From JANQGH01 sp039030175 (GTDB lineage Bacteria; Pseudomonadota; Alphaproteobacteria; DSM-16000; Inquilinaceae): a stretch of 53,296 nucleotides of DNA. Below, piece by piece: positions 17,500 through 26,241 of the stretch (within the stretch, counting starts at the first letter, position 1; every line of letters begins with the position of its first letter). The stretch is from contig JBCCER010000009.1 of assembly GCA_039030175.1 (NCBI GenBank), forward strand, positions 1-53,296, given 5' to 3'. Position numbers and translations under genes: made by a program. The notes below the pieces were generated by a model, which worked only from the letters and a program-made list of their open reading frames with translations, was not told where the DNA came from and made no database searches.

Positions 17500-18747
17500 G
17501 TGACGCGCCATTTCGCAATCATCGGCAGCGGACCGTCTGGGGTTTATGCCGCTGAGCGGTTGGCACGGATTGCCCCGGATGACCGAATTGATGTCATCGA
17601 TCGGCTGCCGACGCCATTTGGATTGATCCGCTATGGTGTTGCGCCGGACCATCAGTCGACCAAGGCTGTCACTCGTGTGCTTACCCGGGCGCTGACGCGC
17701 GACAATGTTAGCTTCTTGGGCAATGTCGAAATCGGCAAGGACATCGGCCTCAAGGAACTACGCGATAAATACGACGCGGTCATCCTGGCGACCGGCGCGC
17801 CGAAGGACCGAAGGTTGGGGCTGGCCGGTGAGGATTTACCGGGCGTGTTTGGCTCGGAAGAGTTTGTCAAATGGTACAACAACCACCCTGACCAAGCTGG
17901 ACTTCAAGTCGATCTTGAACAGGTCGAGCACATCGTGGTCATCGGCATTGGCAATGTCGCGCTAGACGCGGCCAGAATGTTCGCCAAATCGCCGGACGAA
18001 TTGGCCGCCTCCGACCTGTCGCCTGATCTGGCGGAGCGGATGGCTCGCATGCGGCTGAAATCCATCACGCTGCTTGGGCGAAGGGGGCCAGAGCACGCAA
18101 AGTTTACGCCCTTGGAGCTATCCGAAATGGGCGAACTGCGGCGAGCCCGTCCAAATGTAAAAACCGCCTTGATCCCACCGGCGCGCGACGATGAGCCTAA
18201 GACCCTGTCGATCCTACGGGACTTTTCGGCATTGCAGCCGGACGACCGCAAACTGGCGGTCGACTTTCGGTTTCAAACCCGACCGACTGGCTTTGAAGGA
18301 GATCGTCGCCTCACCGGTGTGCGTGTTGAGAATGCAGACGGCGACGAGCAAATTATTCCGGCGCAGTTGGCGGTGACGTGCATCGGCTATGACAGCGTGG
18401 CCTGCGACACGCTTCTTCCCTCTGGCGGCGTGTTTGAAAATGTTGACGGCAAGATCGAGGAAGATCTGTACGTCGTCGGTTGGGCAAAGCGCGGTCCGTC
18501 CGGCACGATCCCTACCAACCGCCCCGAATCCCACGCCGTGGCGAACCGTGTCGCCGAGGAAACCGTAGCGGCGGGTAAATCGGGTTCTGACGGCCTCGCC
18601 GATTTGATTCGTGAACAGGGTGGGCGTGTTGTCGATTTCGCCGGCTGGCAGGCTATCGATTCGGCTGAGATCGACCGGGCAACCGATGATCGCCCGCGTC
18701 GCAAATTTCAAACCGTCGCCGAGATGTTGGCGGTTTTGCCGGGATAG
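17500..18747 (+). CDS. FAD/NADPH ferredoxin- or flavodoxin-reductase (adrenodoxin reductase type)
   Basis: Seen: 415 aa from GTG. FAD-binding IIGSGPSGVYAAERLAR at the N-terminus, then TPFGLIRYGVAPDH, the NADPH-binding VIGIGNVALDAARM near residue 150, and the C-terminal GWAKRGPSGTIPTNRPES, which together define the FprA/adrenodoxin reductase family. It has no Fe-S cysteine clusters, unlike BoxA, which carries ferredoxin-type clusters and a plant-type FNR fold. Known: these enzymes pass NADPH electrons to ferredoxins or flavodoxins. Context: eight bases after boxB on the same strand. Inferred: functional substitute for BoxA, working through the flavodoxin at 12276-12752. Confidence 0.88.
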   Translation: MTRHFAIIGSGPSGVYAAERLARIAPDDRIDVIDRLPTPFGLIRYGVAPDHQSTKAVTRVLTRALTRDNVSFLGNVEIGKDIGLKELRDKYDAVILATGAPKDRRLGLAGEDLPGVFGSEEFVKWYNNHPDQAGLQVDLEQVEHIVVIGIGNVALDAARMFAKSPDELAASDLSPDLAERMARMRLKSITLLGRRGPEHAKFTPLELSEMGELRRARPNVKTALIPPARDDEPKTLSILRDFSALQPDDRKLAVDFRFQTRPTGFEGDRRLTGVRVENADGDEQIIPAQLAVTCIGYDSVACDTLLPSGGVFENVDGKIEEDLYVVGWAKRGPSGTIPTNRPESHAVANRVAEETVAAGKSGSDGLADLIREQGGRVVDFAGWQAIDSAEIDRATDDRPRRKFQTVAEMLAVLPG

Positions 18748-18765
18748 GGCGGCGACTGGGCCGCC
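18748..18765. terminator. GC-rich hairpin between convergent FNR and aspartate-dehydrogenase-like genes
   Basis: Seen: GGCGGC-GACTGG-GCCGCC filling most of the 20-base gap between two convergent genes. No T run on either strand, so termination would be weak or factor-assisted; position argues for a bidirectional end of transcription. Confidence 0.35.
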
Positions 18766-18767
18766 GG

Positions 18768-19541
18768 TCAGACTTGGAACGTGGCCTTACGGTTGATCAG
18801 CGCGCGCGCCACGCTGAGAGCGGTGAGTGCCGAGGTCTTGGGATTTTGCGGACTTGGCCTACCTTCAAGTTCGATCGAAAAACGACCGCTTGGGCCCTCT
18901 GCCTCAATCTCATGGACATTGCCGGGGGCATCGGGGTCGGCCACGAGTTCGACCATCGTCTCGTCGAGGCCAAGGCCGGCTAGCGCAACGGTTGCCGCGA
19001 CGTTGGCGTTCTTGGGATAGCGCAATGCCGCCTCCCGCGCGGTTCCGCGATAGAGCACCGTCCGTTCCGTGATCGCTTCGTCGTCCGTGTCTTTCGCCCA
19101 GGCGCGGGGTGGCTTGCGCGATCGGTAGGCGACACGGTTCAATCCGGCCAGCTTCATGGCGGCCAGGGCGTCGATCGCGCCGATGGCACCGGGCGGCAGG
19201 CGGATCTGGCTGCCTCCCTTTTCCGCGGCGTCGCGAAGGGCGGTCTCCACCGAAGGATCGGCCAGTGCGCCTATGGAGATTGCCAGCAAATCGATGCCGG
19301 CAGCCAAGATGGCGGGGCCGTACTCGCCGACCGCTGGTTGGCCGGCACACTCTGCAATGATGTGGGGATCAAGGTCGATAAGGTCGTCGATCGTGGTGAC
19401 GGGGTTGAGGGCCTTTGGCACTGTGTCCTCACGGCCTGGCCGCACCAAGACGCCGACAATCGGGCCCGATTTCTCGCCCTCCACAAGCTCGATGGCCGTT
19501 CGGGCGATCCCGCCATAGCCGATGATTCCGATCCCCGGCAT
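18768..19541 (-). CDS. Aspartate dehydrogenase-like protein (NadX family)
   Basis: Seen: 257 aa. Rossmann start GIGIIGYGGIARTAIELVE; then AECAGQPAVGEYGPAIL, PPGAIGAIDALAAMKLAG, YPKNANVAATVALAG and NPKTSALTALSVARAL, the ordered motifs of the NadX/L-aspartate dehydrogenase family. Known: the enzyme interconverts aspartate and iminoaspartate/oxaloacetate with NAD(P). Context: last gene of a minus-strand aromatic module, five bases after the TPP enzyme. Inferred: either it acts on another imino or amino acid made by this pathway, or it handles a C4 product. Its presence in a Rieske/extradiol cluster is odd and the true substrate is unknown. Confidence 0.8.
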   Translation of the reverse strand: MPGIGIIGYGGIARTAIELVEGEKSGPIVGVLVRPGREDTVPKALNPVTTIDDLIDLDPHIIAECAGQPAVGEYGPAILAAGIDLLAISIGALADPSVETALRDAAEKGGSQIRLPPGAIGAIDALAAMKLAGLNRVAYRSRKPPRAWAKDTDDEAITERTVLYRGTAREAALRYPKNANVAATVALAGLGLDETMVELVADPDAPGNVHEIEAEGPSGRFSIELEGRPSPQNPKTSALTALSVARALINRKATFQV

Positions 19542-19546
19542 CTGGA

Positions 19547-21223
19547 TTAACCTCTACCTGCCGGTGGGCCAGCGAAGGTGACGCCAAACGGCCCGATCGC
19601 TTTCATGTCGACCTCCAAGATGCCGACGCCGCCACGCTCGAATCGCTCGGCCAAGATCGGCCGGGCGCGAGTGAGGTCGTCGATGCGATGATAGGTACAG
19701 CCGAACGCCAGGGCCAGATCGGCGAAATTGGGCAGGCTGAGATCGGTATAGGCTCGGCGCGCCCCATAGGATGCATCCTGGATGTTCCTGATCACGCCAT
19801 AGCCCTGGTCGTTCATCAGCAAGATTGTGAGGTTGAGCCCGGCCTCGACAGCCGTCGCTAATTCGCCTGGATTGAGCATAAAGCCGCCATCGCCGATCAG
19901 CGTCAGAACGGGCTTGCCGCTCGCATGCCCGGCCCCAATCGCATGGGCCAGCCCCTGGCCGATGCCGCCGCCGACCGCATGGACCAGTCTGTCCGGCCTG
20001 TCCAGCAGCGGTCGACGATTGCCCCAGATGCTGTTTGAAAGGGTGATGTCGCGCACCCAAAGCGCGTCGGAGGGCAAGGTCGCTTCAATCGCGTCGAGCA
20101 GTTCGGTGTAAGGGCCCATATCGCGCCTGAGATTGGCCTCGTTGCCGGCCTTCGCCTCGTTGATGGCTGCATCCCAATCCGGATCAATGGACAGCGGTCC
20201 GCTCAACGACTCCTCTAGATGCGCTAGGGCCGGGCCGCAGTCGGCCTCGACAAACAGGTCGGCTCGATAGCTTCCATTCCGCGCCGACCCATCGATATCG
20301 ATGCGTGCGATCTGGCTTGGCAGGGGGAGGCTGTAGGTCCGTGTCTCATTAGATCTGAGATGCGACCCGGCAACGATCAGCAAATCCGCCTGGCGGTATA
20401 GCGCCTCGGTCGCCGCAGTCGCCGTGAAGCTGCCGAGCGATCGCGGATGGCGTTCGTCGACAATACCCCGTCCTTGCACGCTGGAGACCGCGCCGAACCC
20501 GAGATCGGCAAGCTTGCGAGCGCCGTCGGACGCCCTGCGCGCGCCGCCACCAAGCCAGAGCAGGGGGCGTCGTGCCTCACGCGCCATTTCGACCAGACGA
20601 TCGATATCGCTGTCTGATCTCGCGTGCCGAGGCGTGTCCGCAACCGATTCCGGCTCTGCGGCCGCCGCCTTTTGAATATCGATCGGGATTTCGATGCTGA
20701 CCGGTCCGGTCGGCGGGTCGAGGGCTTCGCGCAGGGCCTGCGCGATTATCCGAGCCGCATGTTCTGGCCGCTCAATCCGATAAAAGGCCTTGGAAGTGGC
20801 GGCTAGCCAGCCGGGCTGGTCCTTGGCCTCATGGATGAAACCCCAGCCCTGATCGAGATAGGCGCTGTCGATCTGGCCGGTGACGTGCAACATGGGTGTG
20901 CCGGCGCATGCGGCCTCGATCAGCCCGCCGCAGCCATTGCCCGCCCCCGTTCCGGTGCTGGTAATCGCCACCGCCGGTCTGCCGGTCACACGGGTCGCGG
21001 CATCTGCCATGTTGACCGCGCCTGCTTCCCCGCGCGCCGGTGTGAAGCGAAGCGACCCGCTGCGTGCGATCCCGTCAAGGATCGGCATATTGTGGATCGA
21101 GATCACGCCAAATGCGTCGGTCACCCCGGCCGCCGCTAGGCTGGCAACGATGGCATCGCCAACGGTGGCTGCTTGGGGCTCCGACTTGTCCGATGGCCGC
21201 TCCGCTGTTTGCGCCACGGTCAT
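19547..21223 (-). CDS. Thiamine pyrophosphate-dependent enzyme (acetolactate synthase/decarboxylase-like)
   Basis: Seen: 558 aa. The TPP-activating Glu sits in TPARGEAGAVNMADA (near residue 65); the TPP-Mg motif reads LIGDGGFMLNPGELATA with the terminal Asn in LLMNDQGYGVIRN. Middle and N-terminal domains fit the POX/ALS fold. ATG overlaps the hydrolase stop (ATGA). Known: the family includes acetolactate synthase, benzoylformate decarboxylase and guanidino-oxopentanoate decarboxylase; FAD-binding features of true ALS are not evident. Inferred: decarboxylation or carboligation of a 2-oxo acid arising from ring cleavage in this module. Confidence 0.85.
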   Translation of the reverse strand: MTVAQTAERPSDKSEPQAATVGDAIVASLAAAGVTDAFGVISIHNMPILDGIARSGSLRFTPARGEAGAVNMADAATRVTGRPAVAITSTGTGAGNGCGGLIEAACAGTPMLHVTGQIDSAYLDQGWGFIHEAKDQPGWLAATSKAFYRIERPEHAARIIAQALREALDPPTGPVSIEIPIDIQKAAAAEPESVADTPRHARSDSDIDRLVEMAREARRPLLWLGGGARRASDGARKLADLGFGAVSSVQGRGIVDERHPRSLGSFTATAATEALYRQADLLIVAGSHLRSNETRTYSLPLPSQIARIDIDGSARNGSYRADLFVEADCGPALAHLEESLSGPLSIDPDWDAAINEAKAGNEANLRRDMGPYTELLDAIEATLPSDALWVRDITLSNSIWGNRRPLLDRPDRLVHAVGGGIGQGLAHAIGAGHASGKPVLTLIGDGGFMLNPGELATAVEAGLNLTILLMNDQGYGVIRNIQDASYGARRAYTDLSLPNFADLALAFGCTYHRIDDLTRARPILAERFERGGVGILEVDMKAIGPFGVTFAGPPAGRG

Positions 21224-22032
21224 TTTGTCTGCTCCAGCATTTCGATGATCGGCTCGGCGTAGAGCGCCGGCACTTCGACATAGCCGGCGTGACCGGCGCC
21301 CGGCAGCTCTATGTACCGTGCATCCGGGTGCAGATCGGCGAGAGCCTTGACTCCCTCGGGGGGCGTAATGCGGTCCTCGTCACCGACCATGAACGTCAAG
21401 GGACAGTCGATTTTCGGCACGTTATCGGCAAGCTTCGCTTGGGCGAGCAAGGCGACTGCCTGGGCATATCCCGGAAGGCGCACGCGGGCCATTTCGCTCA
21501 TTGTTGTCTGATGAGCCAGATCGCTGGCGCCCGAACCGCACATTCTGGGCGCCCGCGCCTCAGCGAACGCCGGTTGGCCGAGCGTCTTCAGATCTTCGAT
21601 GCGCCGGGTCAGCCCCTCGGGCCAGGTGTCCGACGGACTCAACCCATGTCCCGAACCCGGATCGGCGAATACGACGCCGGCGATCCGCTTCGGCCACTGA
21701 ACGGCTGCCTCGCCGGCGATCAGCGCGCCCAAGGAATGGCCGAGCAAGACAGCGCTGTCGATCTTTTCCGCGGCAAGCCATAATTCGAGTATCGCCAAAT
21801 AGTCAGACGCTACGGGGAATTCAGGTTCAAGTGGGTCAGAGCCGCGATAGCCGGGCAGATCCCAGGCGAGGCATCGCGCGTGCGGTGCCAGCAAAGGCAA
21901 AAGATGGGTCCAGGACCGGGCGCTGGAACCGATGCCGTGCAACATCACCAGTGTCTGCAGGCCGTTGCCCGCCTCGATCACCGACAAGGCTCGGCCATCC
22001 AGAGCCACAGTTCTTTCAACGGCCTGGGTCAA
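21220..22032 (-). CDS. Alpha/beta-fold hydrolase
   Basis: Seen: 270 aa; LHGIGSSARSW oxyanion segment, GHSLGALIAGEAA nucleophile elbow (Ser near residue 100), LTFMVGDEDRITPP with the acid residue and PGAGHAGYVE with the His. The start is TTG, overlapping the SDR stop as TTGA, so translation is coupled. Known: hydrolases of this size in meta-cleavage clusters cleave C-C bonds of ring-fission products or act as esterases. Inferred: acts after the extradiol dioxygenase at 27478-28398. The substrate is unknown. Confidence 0.85.
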   Translation of the reverse strand: MTQAVERTVALDGRALSVIEAGNGLQTLVMLHGIGSSARSWTHLLPLLAPHARCLAWDLPGYRGSDPLEPEFPVASDYLAILELWLAAEKIDSAVLLGHSLGALIAGEAAVQWPKRIAGVVFADPGSGHGLSPSDTWPEGLTRRIEDLKTLGQPAFAEARAPRMCGSGASDLAHQTTMSEMARVRLPGYAQAVALLAQAKLADNVPKIDCPLTFMVGDEDRITPPEGVKALADLHPDARYIELPGAGHAGYVEVPALYAEPIIEMLEQTK

Positions 22033-22784
22033 TTGAACACGAAGCCTCCATTGACCGGCAGCACCTGTCCGGTGATGAAGCGCGCGGCGTCGGAGACCAG
22101 GAATACGGCTGCCCCCACAACATCGTCAGGGTATTGCGCGCGGTGTATTGCCCGCCCGTCCTCATAGTGCTTGTGCCGTTCTTCCGGCACATATTCGGTC
22201 GCTTCGACCAGGACCAGCCCTGGGGCGAGCGCGTTGACGGCGATGTTCTTAGGGCCAAGTTCGCGGGCCAGCGACCTTGTCATCGCGATAATCGCGCCCT
22301 TGCTGGAAACATAGTGCAGCAGCCTCGGGGCGCCCCACAGGGCCGTGTCCGACGCCAGATTGACAATGCTGGCGCCGTCGGCTTCGGCCATCATAGGGGC
22401 CGTCGCGCGGACCATCAGCCATGTCCCCCGGACATTGACCCGCATCACCTCGTCCCAGGTGTCGATATCGATCTCGTCATAGAGCTTGCCGCCGATGCCG
22501 GTGGCGATGGCCGCATTGTTGATTAGGCCATGCACCGGTCCTGCTGCCGTGCGCAACCAGTCGCCAAAATCTTCCACGCTCTTCGGGTCGCCGATATCGA
22601 GCGGGTGGGAATCGGCTTGGAAGCCTTGATCCTGCAGGAACTCAGTGGTCTCGGCTGCGCGGTCTTCCATCAGCTCGCCGATCAGTACATGAGCGCCCTC
22701 GGCGGCACACGCCTCAGCAAAGGCGCGCCCCAACCCGCGGCCCGCACCTGTGATCACGATCGTCTTGTCCTGCAACTGGCCCAA
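22029..22784 (-). CDS. Short-chain dehydrogenase/reductase (SDR)
   Basis: Seen: 251 aa from a TTG with AGGGA about nine bases upstream; the open frame continues into the cupin gene but no better start is found, so the exact start is uncertain. Classical SDR motifs: TGAGRGLGRAFAEA (cofactor), NNAAIATG, LASDTALWG with the Ser, and LLHYVSSKGAIIAM with Tyr and Lys. The C-terminus is VNGGFVFN. Known: NAD(P)-dependent oxidation or reduction of alcohol or cis-diol groups. Inferred: a dehydrogenase step in the aromatic module, possibly re-aromatising a cis-dihydrodiol made by the Rieske oxygenase. Confidence 0.83.
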   Translation of the reverse strand: MGQLQDKTIVITGAGRGLGRAFAEACAAEGAHVLIGELMEDRAAETTEFLQDQGFQADSHPLDIGDPKSVEDFGDWLRTAAGPVHGLINNAAIATGIGGKLYDEIDIDTWDEVMRVNVRGTWLMVRATAPMMAEADGASIVNLASDTALWGAPRLLHYVSSKGAIIAMTRSLARELGPKNIAVNALAPGLVLVEATEYVPEERHKHYEDGRAIHRAQYPDDVVGAAVFLVSDAARFITGQVLPVNGGFVFN

Positions 22785-22800
22785 GCGTGCGGATCCCTGG

Positions 22801-23382
22801 TCAGGCTTTCGCCGCTTGCTTCTTGCGTTCGGCCTTGGCGATGGCGATGGGGTGGTCGGCCGGATAGTCCGGCAGATCCGGCACATTGCGCCCTAGCATG
22901 ACGCACATGAGCGCTTCTTCCTGGCTCTCATTGACGAGACCGCGATAGATGCCGGGCGGCACTGAAATCACGTCGCGCTCGCCCAGCTCGGTCTCCCAAG
23001 TCTCGCCTTCATACTCGAAGAACAGGCGGACATGCCGTCCTTTCAGGATAAAGAATGCCTCCTCGACATCGTGATGGACATGCAGCGGCCCCTCGCACCC
23101 GGCCGGTAGGACCATGGTGGAGAATGTGAAATGTTCTGCCGGAATGCTGTTCGTATCCTTGCGGACGCCAGCAGCGCCCGTGCCGATATAACGGGTTTGG
23201 GCGCGCCGGTATTTCGGGTCAACGTCCGCCTGCCAGGACAGGGCGTTCCAGTCATAAGTCCGCTCCTCATATCGGGCGATGCGGCTGTTCAGCCAGTCAC
23301 CTAACGATTTGTCTCCCGGCTTCTTCCAGGTCGCAAAGGGCGGGTTTTCCTGGCTGGGAATAGGGCGGTCAGCGTCTTGCAT
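22801..23382 (-). CDS. Cupin domain-containing protein
   Basis: Seen: 193 aa with a canonical cupin motif 1 at GPLHVHHDVEEAFFILKG (two His, one Glu as metal ligands) and motif 2 around ISVPPGIYRGLVN, in which the usual second-motif His is not obvious. GAGAAAG precedes the ATG. Known: cupins include dioxygenases, isomerases and binding proteins. Context: between the permease gene and the SDR gene on the minus strand. Inferred: a metal-dependent ring-cleavage, isomerase or decarboxylation step cannot be distinguished from sequence. Confidence 0.82.
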   Translation of the reverse strand: MQDADRPIPSQENPPFATWKKPGDKSLGDWLNSRIARYEERTYDWNALSWQADVDPKYRRAQTRYIGTGAAGVRKDTNSIPAEHFTFSTMVLPAGCEGPLHVHHDVEEAFFILKGRHVRLFFEYEGETWETELGERDVISVPPGIYRGLVNESQEEALMCVMLGRNVPDLPDYPADHPIAIAKAERKKQAAKA

Positions 23383-23407
23383 GGTTGGTCTTTCTCACGT
23401 GTTGGGG

Positions 23408-24262
23408 TCAGCCGCCCTCGACGGTGCGCCTGTTCATGTAGCGAAGCACCCGCCCCTCCATAATCACCACCGCCAGATAGACGATGATGCCGATCAGGGT
23501 GAGCAGGGTGATGGTGACGAAGACGGCCGGCGTGTTCGCTTGGCCCTGGGCGAAGGTCAGCAAATAGCCGAGACCGGTATTGCCGCCGACCAGTTCGCCG
23601 ACCACAACGCCGATGACCGCTAGGGTCGAGCCGATGCGCAGGCCGGCAAAGAAGGCGGGCATCGAGGCAGGCAGTTCGATCTTGGAAAAGATCTGCAGCC
23701 GCGTGGCCTTGAACGATCTGGCGAGGTCGATCTGGTGTTGGTCAACGGCACGAACCGCGCCCAGCACGTTGATCAGAACCGGGAAGAAAACGATCAGCAC
23801 CGCCACCAGGATCTTCGGGGTGAAAGTGTAGCCGAACCAAAGAACGAATAGCGGCGCGAAGGCCACCTTTGGCGCGATCTGCAGCGCCAGAATGTAGGGC
23901 GACAGGACGATCTCGGCGTTTCTGGAAATCCCCAGCAGATAACCGACGGCCGCGCCCAGCAAGCAGCCGATGACGAACCCGACGACCACCAGGAAGAAGG
24001 TTATCGCCGTGTGGTACATCAGCGCGCCTCGGTCCGTCATCCATAAGAATTCGGCCCAAACATCGGATGCCGGCGGGATGATGAAGGCGGGAATACCCAG
24101 CCAGCCCGGCAGCCATTGCCAGGCGGCAAGCAGCAGAACGGCAAGGCCGACGCTGCCGGCGACCTGCAGGGAGGTCGCGGCGGCCCACAGCCTTTCGGCC
24201 CAGCCGGGGGGCGCCGAGACGCCCCCTTCAGCCCTGGAAAGCTCGCTACTGGATACACTCAT
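23408..24262 (-). CDS. ABC transporter permease (SsuC/TauC/NMT1-associated type)
   Basis: Seen: 284 aa from the ATG that overlaps the end of the binding-protein gene by 17 bases; a longer frame reaching 24544 is rejected because it lies inside that gene. Six or so hydrophobic segments, and the EAA loop DLARSFKATRLQIFSKIELPAS followed by GLRIGSTLAVIGVVVGEL, typical of SsuC/TauC-like permeases. Known: such permeases move sulfonates, pyrimidines, phthalate-like acids and others. Inferred: inner-membrane part of the importer for this module's aromatic substrate. Confidence 0.9.
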   Translation of the reverse strand: MSVSSSELSRAEGGVSAPPGWAERLWAAATSLQVAGSVGLAVLLLAAWQWLPGWLGIPAFIIPPASDVWAEFLWMTDRGALMYHTAITFFLVVVGFVIGCLLGAAVGYLLGISRNAEIVLSPYILALQIAPKVAFAPLFVLWFGYTFTPKILVAVLIVFFPVLINVLGAVRAVDQHQIDLARSFKATRLQIFSKIELPASMPAFFAGLRIGSTLAVIGVVVGELVGGNTGLGYLLTFAQGQANTPAVFVTITLLTLIGIIVYLAVVIMEGRVLRYMNRRTVEGG

Positions 24263-25241
24263 TGGTGTAGAGCTCGTCAACCGGCGTTGCCGTGCGAATG
24301 ATGCCCGCGTCGAGATAGAAATTTTGGACGGTCTCGATCCGGTCTGGGTCGGCCATGCCCAGCGTGTCTTGCCCCGGATAAACACTCGCGGCGTAGGACT
24401 GCATGATCGGCAACACGCTGTCGGGCTGTACGGGGAATTCGTTGGCCTCCATGTACGCGATGAAATCGGTCGCTGCGGATTCCGGATCATCCATGATGTC
24501 CTGGACAGCCCGGCTAATCGCCCGCACGACACCGCACACTGCATCGGGCTGTTCGGCCAGACCTTCGTCCGAGGCGATGACGGCCTGGGCCATGCTGGGG
24601 AAGCTGTCGGTCGAGGATAGGGTCACGACATCGACGCCTTGTGAGTCCGCAAGATAAATCCAGTCGGGCACCGCCGACATCGCATCGACCTCGCCCGCCA
24701 CGAATAGTTGCCACACGCCCGCCGGACCGTGAGCTTGGATATCAGCGTCGGACTGTCCGAGTCCTTCGGTGCCCATGGCGCCGAGCAGGGAGTAGAACGT
24801 TGTGTCCTGGAACGACTGGACCGCGATTGTCTTGCCTTCCAGATCAGCTAGATCGTCGATGTCGCGATCGCCCCGGGCTACGACGGTCGTGAGCGCGCCG
24901 CCGCCCAAAATGCCGACCGACCGCACGGGAACGCCGTTGGGGCGAACGATGATCGAGGTATCGCCGATACCGCCGCCGACCAGGGCGTTGCCGGCGCCGA
25001 TCTGGGTGGCGACTTCAGCCCCGCCACGAACAGTAATGAATTCGACCTCGACACCCTCGTCGGCATAGTAGCCACGGGAATCGGCCAGGTTCATGGGTGC
25101 AAAGGCGACCAAGAACTGGGGCGCCGGCAAGAGATACGTGACCGGTGTCAGATCTTGTGCCGTCGCCGTGACAGACATTGAGATCGCCATCGCGGAGCCG
25201 AGAAATGCGCCGCTCAAAAGTCGAGGGGTGATTGTAGCCAT
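24246..25241 (-). CDS. ABC transporter substrate-binding protein (NMT1/THI5-like)
   Basis: Seen: 331 aa. Signal peptide: basic start, hydrophobic core LLSGAFLGSAMAISMSV, likely cleavage after TATAQ. The mature part has NLADSRGYYADEGVEVEF and GGGIGDTSIIVR, as in NMT1/SsuA-like receptors. ATG start, gap of 13 bases before the ATPase gene. Known: this family binds pyrimidine precursors, sulfonates, and aromatic acids. Inferred: periplasmic receptor for the substrate of the Rieske oxygenase module. The ligand is unknown. Confidence 0.9.
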   Translation of the reverse strand: MATITPRLLSGAFLGSAMAISMSVTATAQDLTPVTYLLPAPQFLVAFAPMNLADSRGYYADEGVEVEFITVRGGAEVATQIGAGNALVGGGIGDTSIIVRPNGVPVRSVGILGGGALTTVVARGDRDIDDLADLEGKTIAVQSFQDTTFYSLLGAMGTEGLGQSDADIQAHGPAGVWQLFVAGEVDAMSAVPDWIYLADSQGVDVVTLSSTDSFPSMAQAVIASDEGLAEQPDAVCGVVRAISRAVQDIMDDPESAATDFIAYMEANEFPVQPDSVLPIMQSYAASVYPGQDTLGMADPDRIETVQNFYLDAGIIRTATPVDELYTNECIQ

Positions 25242-25254
25242 GGTTGCCTCCTTG

Positions 25255-26124
25255 TTAGTGCGGCCTTGGGCCGGCCGCGGCTTGATCGGTTTCGTCGCCT
25301 AGATGCAGTAACTCCATCAGCGTTTTGGTGTATTCGGCCATGCCTGGATGCTGGCGGCGGGCAAAAGGTTCGTCGCGATCGGGCAGATTAATGGCGATTT
25401 CTTTGATGATGGTGCCGGGACGGTTAGACATCACCAGCACCCGGTCCGACAGCGCGACCGCTTCTTCCAAATCATGCGTGATAAACAGGGCTGTCTTCTG
25501 CCGTCTCACCAGCGTGCGCGCCAGGTCGCGCTGCAGGACCATCTTGGTCTGCGCATCGAGGGCGGAAAACGGCTCGTCCATCAAAAGCACATCGGGATCG
25601 TTGGCCAGGGTTCGCGCCAAAGCCGCGCGTTGCCGCATGCCGCCGGAAATCTGGTGGGGGTAATAGTCGGCGAATTCTTCCAGCCTGTACTGGGCCAGCA
25701 ATTCGAACGCCCGTTCCCGCCGTGTAGATCGGGTAACGCCTTGGATTTCCTGACCGAATTCCACATTTTGGCGAATGGTACGCCATGGCAGCAGCAAATC
25801 CTTTTGCAGCATGAAGGCAACGTGACTGTTGGGACCATCGACTGGCTCGCCATCAACCGAGATGCTGCCCTTGCTCGGGCGGTCGAGGCCGGAGGCCATG
25901 TTCAAAAGCGTGCTCTTGCCGCAACCGCTCGGCCCGATGATCGTGACAACCTCCTGATCGCGGCAGATCAGGCTGAGATCGCGGACCGCCGTGATGACCG
26001 TCTTGCCCCGGCGACCACGATTTTTCTGGATGAACTGTTTGGTGACGTCTGAGAACGCAAGCCGGGTGGGTTCGGCCGCGGTTGCAGACCGATCCTCGGA
26101 GCGCTGGAGAGGGACGACAGTCAC
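25255..26124 (-). CDS. ABC transporter ATP-binding protein (SsuB/TauB type)
   Basis: Seen: 289 aa from a GTG with GAGGAG a few bases upstream; the frame extends to 26226 through the promoter region and that part is rejected. Walker A GPSGCGKST, Q-loop MLQKDLLLPW, signature ISGGMRQRAALAR, Walker B VLLMDEPFSALD and switch ITHDLEEAV are all present. First gene of the import-and-hydrolysis unit (ATPase, SBP, permease, cupin, SDR, hydrolase, TPP enzyme, AspDH-like). A conserved 35-bp element lies just upstream. Confidence 0.92.
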   Translation of the reverse strand: MTVVPLQRSEDRSATAAEPTRLAFSDVTKQFIQKNRGRRGKTVITAVRDLSLICRDQEVVTIIGPSGCGKSTLLNMASGLDRPSKGSISVDGEPVDGPNSHVAFMLQKDLLLPWRTIRQNVEFGQEIQGVTRSTRRERAFELLAQYRLEEFADYYPHQISGGMRQRAALARTLANDPDVLLMDEPFSALDAQTKMVLQRDLARTLVRRQKTALFITHDLEEAVALSDRVLVMSNRPGTIIKEIAINLPDRDEPFARRQHPGMAEYTKTLMELLHLGDETDQAAAGPRPH

Positions 26125-26148
26125 AACGCTCCTCAATCGAGCCGATTT

Positions 26149-26183
26149 GTTCCAAATATGGAACGATGATCTATCATTGAAAC
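26149..26183 (-). promoter_or_regulatory. Candidate IclR-regulated promoter element, copy 1
   Basis: Seen (plus-strand reading): GTTCCAAATATGGAAC (26149-26164), a palindrome with perfect 5-base arms, and TTGAAAC (26177-26183) 12 bases on. The same arrangement with identical spacing occurs at 30910-30944; 28 of 35 positions agree. On the minus strand the element reads TTTCAA, 16 bases, CATATT, so it may contain the core promoter of the ABC-transporter operon. Known: IclR-type repressors favour TTCCA-type palindromes. Inferred: target of the IclR gene at 28413-29228. Confidence 0.6.
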
Positions 26184-26241
26184 AGAGTACTGTGTTGCTG
26201 CGTAATGTCAAGAATAAGCGGCACAACGACGGTTCGACGGA

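Noticed and set aside
17500..18747. Calling this gene boxA
   Set aside because: BoxA has Fe-S cysteine motifs and a plant-type FNR fold; this protein has the adrenodoxin reductase motif order and no cysteine clusters.
21501..22526. Plus-strand open frame of 341 codons opposite the hydrolase and SDR genes
   Set aside because: Arg/Pro-rich composition of a shadow frame, crossing two well-supported genes on the other strand.
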